The notes below the pieces were generated by a model. That model was not told the DNA's origin, made no database searches, and worked only from the letters and a program-made list of their open reading frames with translations. This document shows, piece by piece, positions 25,746 to 32,328 of a stretch of 64,000 nt of DNA (positions are counted from its first letter, which is position 1; each line of letters begins with the position of its first letter). This DNA comes from JBDSLU01 sp963844435 (lineage in GTDB: Bacteria > Acidobacteriota > Vicinamibacteria > Vicinamibacterales > Vicinamibacteraceae): contig CAWJOG010000004.1 in NCBI GenBank assembly GCA_963844435.1, forward strand, positions 186,001 to 250,000, given 5' to 3'. The translations under genes were made by a program, and so were the position numbers.

Positions 25746-26351
25746 GTGCAGCCGCTCACCAAGCGCCAGCGAGAAATCCTCGACTATCTCAACGACTTCA
25801 TCCTGCAGCACGGCTACGCGCCAAGCCTCGAGGAAATCGGCAAGCGCTTCAGCCTGTCGTCGCTCGCGACGGTGCACAAGCACCTGACGAACCTGCAGCA
25901 GAAGGGCTTCATCAAGCGGGCGTGGAACCGCAGCCGATCGGTCGAGCTGTTGCCTACGCGCACCACCGCGCGGGCGGTGGAACTGCCGCTGCTCGGCGTC
26001 GTCGCAGCGGGCGCGCCCATCGAAGCCATCGTCGGCAATGAGACTATCGAAGTACCTGAGTCCCTGGTCGGCAAGCGCGACACCTACGTGCTGCGCGTGC
26101 GGGGCGACTCGATGATCGACGAGCAGATCCGCGATGGCGACCTCGTCATCGTCGAGGACCGGCGCACCGCCGACAACGGCGAAACCGTGGTGGCGCTGCT
26201 CTCGGGCACCGAGGTCACGCTGAAGAAGCTCTACCGCGAGCACGGGCACGTGCGGCTGCAGCCGGCGAATCCGACGATCAAGCCGATCATCGTGCCGCCC
26301 GAGCAGGTCCAGGTGCAGGGCGTGGTCATCGGCGTGATGCGGCGCTACTAG
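25746..26351 (+). CDS. lexA: SOS repressor LexA
   Basis: A 201-residue repressor/autoprotease. The N-terminal wHTH has LTKRQREILDYLNDFI and LEEIGKRFSLSSLATVHKHL. The cleavage site is the Ala-Gly in GVVAAGAPIEA. The protease has the Ser in RGDSMIDEQI and the Lys in VTLKKLY. GTG at 25746 has a G-rich Shine-Dalgarno and gives the usual length; ATG at 25716 would add 10 residues. The next genes are DUF3467 and a Y-family polymerase, as expected of a damage-response neighbourhood. A hairpin element starts one base after the TAG stop. Confidence 0.93.
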   Translation: MQPLTKRQREILDYLNDFILQHGYAPSLEEIGKRFSLSSLATVHKHLTNLQQKGFIKRAWNRSRSVELLPTRTTARAVELPLLGVVAAGAPIEAIVGNETIEVPESLVGKRDTYVLRVRGDSMIDEQIRDGDLVIVEDRRTADNGETVVALLSGTEVTLKKLYREHGHVRLQPANPTIKPIIVPPEQVQVQGVVIGVMRRY

Positions 26352-26486
26352 CATTCGTGCCATAGATGCCGGAGCGCGGCGCCCCGCTGGCAAGGCGCGA
26401 GGAGCGAGCATATCGGGAATATGTGAGCGACGAGCAACGCCGCCAGCGGGGATGCCCCGCCCGGCAGCTACGGCACGAAGTGTCAG
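26352..26486. repeat. Long-hairpin element, copy 1 (MITE-like)
   Basis: The 103 bp core (26366-26468) matches the reverse complement of 57116-57218 at 101 positions. The two differences pair with each other: CCCCGCTGGC/GCCAGCGGGG here, CCCGGCTGGC/GCCAGCCGGG there. Inner hairpin CATAT/ATATG (loop CGGGA) is shared. Outer arms TTCGTGCC-A-TAG and CTA-C-GGCACGAA are self-complementary but unrelated in sequence to the outer arms of copy 2. It begins directly after the lexA TAG stop and contains no ORF. Confidence 0.85.
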
Positions 26487-26508
26487 ACCGCGGAAGGACG
26501 GACGTCTC

Positions 26509-26841
26509 ATGAGCAGCGAACGCAAGCACATCAACTTCACGATCGTGCCGGACGAGACCGGGGCTCGTGAGCGCGTCTACACCAACTTCTGCGCCGTGTC
26601 GCACACGCCGTTCGACTTCACGCTCACCTTCTGCGAAGTGCTGCCGCCGACCGAGCAGGACCTCCGGCAGGCCCAGACCGATCAGGTGCTCCGCGCACCT
26701 GTTCGCGCGCGTGTGGCGATTCCGGTGCAGCTGATGCCCAACCTCATCGCGGCGCTGCAGGACCATATGCGGATCTACACCGAGTCGTTCTCGCAGCAGC
26801 CGCCGACCTGGCCGCCCGACCCGCAGAAACCGGTGCACTAG
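26509..26841 (+). CDS. DUF3467 protein
   Basis: A 110-residue protein of the DUF3467 family, function unknown. RERVYTNFCAVSHTPFDFTL and VARVAIPVQLMPNLIAALQDH-type text (ARVAIPVQLMPNLIAAL) match the family core. It has no signal peptide and is presumably cytoplasmic. ATG at 26509 is preceded by GGAAGGACG. It lies between lexA and the polymerase gene, 23 bases before the latter. The link to DNA damage is context only. Confidence 0.82.
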   Translation: MSSERKHINFTIVPDETGARERVYTNFCAVSHTPFDFTLTFCEVLPPTEQDLRQAQTDQVLRAPVRARVAIPVQLMPNLIAALQDHMRIYTESFSQQPPTWPPDPQKPVH

Positions 26842-26864
26842 TGCCCCGGAACGGGTGAACTGCG

Positions 26865-28250
26865 ATGTCCGAGATCATCCACGTCGATCTGGACGGCTTC
26901 TTCGTCGCCGTCGAACGGCAGCTCGATCCGCGCCTCGCCGCGCGGCCGATCGTCATCGGCGGACAGCCATCGACCCACGGCGTGGTGGTCGCGGCCTGCG
27001 CCGAGGCCGCGCGGCGCGGCGTCCGGCCGGGCCTGAGCCTGGCGATCGCCGCGGCGCGCTGCCCGGACGCGGCGTTCCTCGACGGCGCCGTCGAGCGCTA
27101 CCTCGAGGCCTCGGCCGCCGTCGACGAGATCCTCCGCGACCCGCACACGACTGGTGCGGGCGCCGCTGTCGAGTGGACGGCGATCGATTCGGTGTTCGTC
27201 CAGGTCGGGGCGCCGGTCTCGGCGTCCGCAGGGGCTTCCGGCGGCGTTGGTTCCGGGGGCGGTTGCGGCGACGGGCTCCGCGTCGCCGAACGCATCCGCG
27301 AACGTCTGAAGCGCGAGCTCGGCTTCGAGGTCTCCTGCGGCATCGCGACGAGGCGGGCCGCGGCGCAGATCGCCTCGCGCATCTCGCGTCCGCGCGGCGT
27401 CCTCTATGCCCTGCCGGGCTACGAGGCGCGACTGCTCGCGCCGCTCGACATCGGCCTGCTGCCCGACCTGCCGGCCGGCGCCAGGCAGCGTCTCGTGATG
27501 GAGCGGATCATGACGCTCGGCGATCTCGCCGGCGTGTCGGACGAGCGGGCGAAGGCGCTGCTCGGCGCTCGTGGTCCGTCGTTCGTCCGGTGGGCCCGTG
27601 GTGAGGACGATCGTCCGATCGATCGGTCGCAGCCGCCCCGATCGATCGCCCGCGAGGTCACCCTCACCCGCGCCGACGCGCCGGAAGCCGATCTCGCCGA
27701 AGTGGTTCGCCACCTCGCCGACGTCCTGGCGATGCGGCTGCGATCGATGGGCTGGTTCGCGCGCACGGTGACGCTGCGCCTGCGACCCGTGGCTTCCTCA
27801 GGTACGGCTCCACGGCTGCAGTCGAATCGGCTGGTCCGGAGCGTGACGCTTCGCGAGGCGACGGCGCTGGACGAGGATCTCCGCGCCGCCGCGGCATCGC
27901 TGCTGAAGGTGCTGTGGCGGCGGCAGCCCGTCGGCGGCCTGGGCCTCGTTCTCTCCAACCTGCAGCCGACGGGGCCGCAGATGCCGCTGTTCCCGCTGGT
28001 CAGCCAGGACGCGGCGAGAGCCACGGCCGATACGCTGCGGGTGCGGTCGGGTCTTCGCGTGCTGGTCGATCAGCGCTACGTCTCCCGCGGTGTGCTGCCG
28101 GGTACGGGTCGAGCGGCCGCGTCCAGGCCGGACGCACCAACGGCGGACGTGCGGCCGAGCGTCGCGTCGAACGTCAGCTGCCGTTGCGACATCGCAGAAC
28201 TGGATAGGGACAGGCAGGCCCGCGGCGGACGGGGCGACGGTTCGCGGTAA
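26865..28250 (+). CDS. Y-family DNA polymerase (DinB-like) with altered active site
   Basis: A 461-residue translesion polymerase homologue. IIHVDLDGFFVAVERQLDPR (residues 4-23) holds the first metal-binding Asp (D8). The second motif, normally S-x-D-E, reads WTAIDSVFVQV: D108 is kept but the adjacent catalytic Glu is Ser109. The palm/thumb text GIATRRAAAQIASRISRPRGV parallels the Pol IV fingers region. A Gly/Ala-rich insert follows D108 (about 118-135). The little-finger domain spans about 255-365, then a long Arg-rich tail. Catalysis is doubtful; a non-catalytic ImuB-like role is possible. Lies in the lexA neighbourhood. Confidence 0.85.
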   Translation: MSEIIHVDLDGFFVAVERQLDPRLAARPIVIGGQPSTHGVVVAACAEAARRGVRPGLSLAIAAARCPDAAFLDGAVERYLEASAAVDEILRDPHTTGAGAAVEWTAIDSVFVQVGAPVSASAGASGGVGSGGGCGDGLRVAERIRERLKRELGFEVSCGIATRRAAAQIASRISRPRGVLYALPGYEARLLAPLDIGLLPDLPAGARQRLVMERIMTLGDLAGVSDERAKALLGARGPSFVRWARGEDDRPIDRSQPPRSIAREVTLTRADAPEADLAEVVRHLADVLAMRLRSMGWFARTVTLRLRPVASSGTAPRLQSNRLVRSVTLREATALDEDLRAAAASLLKVLWRRQPVGGLGLVLSNLQPTGPQMPLFPLVSQDAARATADTLRVRSGLRVLVDQRYVSRGVLPGTGRAAASRPDAPTADVRPSVASNVSCRCDIAELDRDRQARGGRGDGSR

Positions 28251-28259
28251 GCTGGCGGC

Positions 28260-29489
28260 ATGCCCGGTTCGCCGAAGCGCGCGCGCCCCGCTCCGACGCC
28301 CGCACCCAAGCGGGCCCGGGACACGCAGGCCATCCTCCAGCGGCTGTATGGCCAGCATCCGAACGCGACCACCGAGCTCGACTTCACGACCCCCTTCGAG
28401 CTCCTCGTCGCGACGATCCTCTCGGCGCAGTCGTCGGACGCGCGTGTGAACCAGGTCACGCCGGCGTTCTTCAAGCGCTATCCGGATCCGCAACGGCTCG
28501 CCGCCGCCACCACCGCGGAGCTCGAACCGCAGATCGTGGCGACGGGCTTCTTCCGGCAGAAGTCCAAGATGCTCCTCGGCATGGCGCAGGCCCTGCTCGA
28601 GCACCACGGCGGCCAGGTGCCCGCCGACATGGACGCGTTGACGGCACTGCCCGGCGTCGGCCGCAAGACGGCAAACGTCGTCCTGGGCCACGCCCTCGGC
28701 GTGCCCGGCCTGCCGGTCGATCGCCATGTCCTGCGTGTGGCCAACCGCATCGGCATCGCCCAGGCGGCGACGCCCGAGGAGGTCGAGACCCAGCTGTGCG
28801 CGGCGCTGCCGCGCGAGCAATGGACGCTGGCCTCCTCGACGCTGATCCTCCACGGCCGCCGCATCTGCCGGCCGACGCAGCCGATGTGCGCCGAGTGCGC
28901 CGTCGTCGATCAGTGCGTGTTCGCCGCCGAAATGCGCACCGCCGCCGCACGGCCGACGCCGGCCGCCGCGGGCGTCCGCGCGACCCGGCCACCGCACACC
29001 CAGCCGCCAGCCCGCAAAGCCGCGGCCGGCGCGCGAGCAGGCCGGGCGCAAGCCGACCGGGCGCCGGTGACGACCGCGACCATGCCCCGGCTCACCCGCC
29101 GCGCTTTCGAGCGCCTCGTCGAGGAGGCGCTCGCCACCATCCCGCGCAAGTTCCGCGACGCCATCACCAACGTCGCGGTTGTCGTCGAGGACGAGCCGAC
29201 GCCAGATATCCTCGACGAGCTTGAGATCCCCGAGGGCGACACGCTCTACGGCCTGTATCAGGGGACGCCCCTGACGGAGCGTCAGTGGAGCCAGGAGCCG
29301 CGCGTCCCCGACAAGGTGTCGATTTATCAGCGGCCGATCGAGGAGGACGCCGAGTCCGAGGACGACATCGTCTGGATGATCGGCGAGACCGTGATCCACG
29401 AGTTCGGCCACTACTTCGGCCTCAGCGAAGACGAGATCGAGGCGATCGAAGAGCGCTACTGGCGCGGCGAGGACGGGCCGGACTCGTGA
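28260..29489 (+). CDS. nth: Endonuclease III fused to a minimal zincin-like metallopeptidase
   Basis: One uninterrupted frame of 409 codons. Residues 1-228 are a complete endonuclease III (base excision of oxidised pyrimidines). The helix-hairpin-helix LPGVGRKTANVVLGHALG has catalytic Lys136, then VDRHVLRVANRIGI has Asp154, and the 4Fe-4S ligands are C203, C210, C213 and C219. A basic Ala/Pro linker (about 229-274) joins PRLTRRAFERLVEEALATIP, the start of the DUF1025-type zincin family, with VIHEFGHYFGL (H380, E381, H384). An in-frame ATG at 29083 could start the peptidase alone, but has no clear Shine-Dalgarno. Confidence 0.88.
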   Translation: MPGSPKRARPAPTPAPKRARDTQAILQRLYGQHPNATTELDFTTPFELLVATILSAQSSDARVNQVTPAFFKRYPDPQRLAAATTAELEPQIVATGFFRQKSKMLLGMAQALLEHHGGQVPADMDALTALPGVGRKTANVVLGHALGVPGLPVDRHVLRVANRIGIAQAATPEEVETQLCAALPREQWTLASSTLILHGRRICRPTQPMCAECAVVDQCVFAAEMRTAAARPTPAAAGVRATRPPHTQPPARKAAAGARAGRAQADRAPVTTATMPRLTRRAFERLVEEALATIPRKFRDAITNVAVVVEDEPTPDILDELEIPEGDTLYGLYQGTPLTERQWSQEPRVPDKVSIYQRPIEEDAESEDDIVWMIGETVIHEFGHYFGLSEDEIEAIEERYWRGEDGPDS

Positions 29490-30418
29490 GCCGCCCCGGC
29501 CCTCGTGTCCCCCGCCGGCGCGATCCGGAGCGCGAGGCCCGTCGCGAGGCCCGCCACGCCATCCCCAACGCGCCACACGCGGAGGCGCGGCCGAAGCATC
29601 GCGCCCGCAAGCGCTTCGGCCAGCACTTCCTCGAGGCTGCCTGGGCCGCCAAGCTGGTGGCCGGCCTGGCCGTCGCCCCGGACGATGTCTTCGTGGAGAT
29701 CGGGCCCGGCCGCGGTGCGCTGACCCGACCGCTCGCCGCGACCGGGGTTGCGATTCGCGCCATCGAAGTCGACCGCGACCTCGCCGCCGCGCTCGCCGAA
29801 TGGGCTCCGCCGACCATGACGCTCGTCACCGGCGACTTCCTCGCCCTCGACGACGCCGGCGTGCTGCCGGAGGGGCACGGCGCCGTGCGCATCGTCGGCA
29901 ACCTGCCCTACAACCTGTCCACGCCGATCCTGTTCCGCGTCCTGGCCCTGGCGCGCGCCACCGGCCGGGTCCGCGACGCCACCGTGATGCTGCAGCGCGA
30001 GGTCGCCGACCGCGTGCTGGCCGCCCCGGGCAGCGGCGACTACGGCCCGCTGGCGGTGATGCTCGGCCTGTTCGCGGACCGGTCCCGCGTCCTCTCGCTG
30101 CCGCCGGGCGCCTTCCGGCCGCCGCCGCAGGTCCACTCGGCCGTCGTCCGCCTGACGTTCAGGCCGCCGCCGGTGCCGGTGGCGCGGTTCGAGGCCGTCG
30201 ATCGCCTGGTGCGGACGGCGTTCCAGCAGCGCCGCAAGACGCTGGCGAACGCGCTGCGGCCCCTGACCTCCGCGCGGGAAGCCGCCGGGGGGGCGCCCCT
30301 GGACCTCGCCGCGGTCCTGCACGGGGCCGGCGTCGAGCCGACGCGGCGGCCCGAAACCCTCACGGCGGAAGAGTTCGTCCACCTCGCCGACACCCTGATC
30401 CCGCTTTCCGTGCTATAG
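29486..30418 (+). CDS. rsmA: 16S rRNA (adenine1518/1519-N6)-dimethyltransferase RsmA/KsgA
   Basis: A 310-residue methyltransferase that dimethylates two adjacent adenines in helix 45 of 16S rRNA. Motifs: KRFGQHFLEAAWAAKLV, FVEIGPGRGALTRPLAATG (SAM), VTGDFLALD, the catalytic GNLPYNLSTPILFR, and RPPPQVHSAVVRL. The first 45 residues are an Arg-rich extension. GTG at 29486 overlaps the preceding stop (GTGA), so the preceding gene is coupled to it. Confidence 0.94.
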   Translation: MSRPGPRVPRRRDPEREARREARHAIPNAPHAEARPKHRARKRFGQHFLEAAWAAKLVAGLAVAPDDVFVEIGPGRGALTRPLAATGVAIRAIEVDRDLAAALAEWAPPTMTLVTGDFLALDDAGVLPEGHGAVRIVGNLPYNLSTPILFRVLALARATGRVRDATVMLQREVADRVLAAPGSGDYGPLAVMLGLFADRSRVLSLPPGAFRPPPQVHSAVVRLTFRPPPVPVARFEAVDRLVRTAFQQRRKTLANALRPLTSAREAAGGAPLDLAAVLHGAGVEPTRRPETLTAEEFVHLADTLIPLSVL

Positions 30419-30633
30419 TTTGCGCGGTTTTCCCGCCTTCCTTCGGACCGTCCCAGCGGTCTGATCGGATGCGATGCCGGCGCCCAGGCCGGTGGTCGTG
30501 TCCCCGCGAGCTCCTCACGAGACCCGGAATCGGGTCGCGGGCGGCGCTCGTTCGTGTTCCGTCGTCGTGCGCACGCGAGTGCGGGCGACGGGACAGACGC
30601 GCCGCTACCGGCGGCACCGTGCAGAGACGATCG
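30414..30633 (+). promoter_or_regulatory. Probable promoter and structured 5' leader of the RNase J gene
   Basis: TATAGT (30414-30419) overlaps the rsmA stop and could be a -10. The following about 210 bases to the RNase J start hold no ORF with a recognisable product. They contain several short hairpins, for example GACCCG-GAAT-CGGGTC and GACCG/CGGTC. A long leader would suit self-regulation of an RNase, but no known element is recognised. Confidence 0.35.
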
Positions 30634-32265
30634 ATGACGAGCGCCCCTTCCGGGCACGGCGATACGTTCGCCGGCGACGCGACTCTTGAAGTCGTCGCGC
30701 TGGGCGGCCTCCGCGAATTCGGCATGAACCTCATGGCGATCTCGTACGGGGATACGTGTCTCGTCGTCGACGCCGGGGTGTCGTTCCCCGACGTCGAGCT
30801 CCTCGGCATCGACCTCGTCATTCCCGACCTCACCTACCTGCAGCAGCGCCGCGTCGCCGCGCTCGTGCTCACGCACGGGCACGAAGACCACATCGGGGCC
30901 GTCCCCTACCTGCTGCCGTACGTCGATGGTCCGGTCTACGGCACGGCGCTGACGCTGGCGCTCGTCCGTCCCAAGCTGGACGAACACGATCTCCCCGACG
31001 ACGCCCTCCGGACCGTCAGGCCGAAGGACGTCGTCGAGGTCGGCCCCTTCAAGGTCGAGTTCCTGCGCGTCACGCACAGCATGCCGGACTGCGTCGGGCT
31101 CGCCATCCACACGCCGCTCGGCGTGCTCGTCCACACCGGCGACTTCAAGATCGACCAGACCCCGATCGACGGCCAGCTGTTCGACTTCCATCGCTTCGCC
31201 GAGCTCGGCGGCCAGGGCGTGCTGGCGCTGTTCGGCGACAGCACCAACATCGATCGCAAGGGCTTCTCGGGATCGGAGATCGACGTCGTCGACGCGTTCG
31301 AGGAGATCTTCACGAGCACGCCCGGGATGATCGTCGTCGCGGCGTTCTCGTCGAGCATCTACCGCATGCAGGTCGTCGTCGACCTGGCGGCGCAGTTCGA
31401 GCGCAAGGTGGCGTTCGTCGGCCGCGGCATGATCTCGACGTCGACGATCGCGCAGGATCTCGGCTACCTGAAGATCCCGACCGGCGTGCAGATCCGCGAC
31501 AGCGACGTGCGGAACCACCCGCCGGCCGAGGTCGTCTGCCTCAGCACCGGATCGCAGGGCGAGCCGATGGCCGCGCTGCCCCGCATCGCCATCGACGATC
31601 ACCGGCACGTGAAGATCGCCGAAGACGACACCGTCGTGTTCTCGGCCCGCCCGATTCCCGGCAACGAGCGGGCCATCGGCCGGGTGATGAACAACATCGC
31701 CCACCGCGGCGCCGAGCTCATCTACGAGGGCATCAAGCACGTGCACGTGTCCGGGCACGGCAGCGAGGAAGAGCTGAAGCTGATGCTGTCGCTGGTGCGG
31801 CCGAAGTACTTCGTCCCGGTGCACGGGGAGTACCGCCACCTGATGCGCCACGCCCGCGTCGCCGAGCGCGTCACGAACGGCGCCACCGAGGTGATCGTCA
31901 TCGAGAACGGCGATCGGCTGCTGTTCAACCGCCGCGGCGCCGAAATGGGTGAGCGTGTGCCAACCGGGCGCGTCTTCATCGACGGCAGCCGCACCGGGGA
32001 GATCGCCGACGAGGTGATTCGCGATCGCAAGCACCTGGCCGCCGATGGCCTCGTCGTCCCCGTCGTCGCCATCAACCGCACGACGGGCCGCGTCGAAGGC
32101 CTGCCCGACGTGATCACGCGCGGCTTCGTGCGCGACGAGGCGCTGATGCGCGAGGCGCCCGATCACGTCGTCGAGATCATCGCCAGCGCCTCGGTCGAGG
32201 AGCGCACCGACGTCGGCCTCATCCGCGAGAAGCTGCGCAGATGCGCGACCTGCAGCGGCGCCTGA
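30634..32265 (+). CDS. rnj: Ribonuclease J, C-terminus frameshifted
   Basis: Metallo-beta-lactamase/beta-CASP ribonuclease for mRNA decay and rRNA maturation. ATLEVVALGGLREFGMNLMA opens the family core, LVLTHGHEDHIGAVPYLL carries the zinc ligands, VLVHTGDFKIDQTP and LFGDSTNIDRKGFSGSE follow, and the beta-CASP part has FSARPIPGNE and VHVSGHGSEEELKLML. The protein is open for 543 residues but ends in RRCATCSGA. The usual end (RRPLIIPVVMEI-like) is visible beyond the stop in another frame as GPLLIIVPVIMA (32299-32334). One or more indels near 32240-32300 are likely. ATG at 30634 is a good start. Confidence 0.92.
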   Translation: MTSAPSGHGDTFAGDATLEVVALGGLREFGMNLMAISYGDTCLVVDAGVSFPDVELLGIDLVIPDLTYLQQRRVAALVLTHGHEDHIGAVPYLLPYVDGPVYGTALTLALVRPKLDEHDLPDDALRTVRPKDVVEVGPFKVEFLRVTHSMPDCVGLAIHTPLGVLVHTGDFKIDQTPIDGQLFDFHRFAELGGQGVLALFGDSTNIDRKGFSGSEIDVVDAFEEIFTSTPGMIVVAAFSSSIYRMQVVVDLAAQFERKVAFVGRGMISTSTIAQDLGYLKIPTGVQIRDSDVRNHPPAEVVCLSTGSQGEPMAALPRIAIDDHRHVKIAEDDTVVFSARPIPGNERAIGRVMNNIAHRGAELIYEGIKHVHVSGHGSEEELKLMLSLVRPKYFVPVHGEYRHLMRHARVAERVTNGATEVIVIENGDRLLFNRRGAEMGERVPTGRVFIDGSRTGEIADEVIRDRKHLAADGLVVPVVAINRTTGRVEGLPDVITRGFVRDEALMREAPDHVVEIIASASVEERTDVGLIREKLRRCATCSGA

Positions 32266-32328
32266 TTTGCCCGCCGTCGCCGCGATTCGGGCGGGCCCGG
32301 CCCGCTGCTGATCATCGTGCCCGTCATC

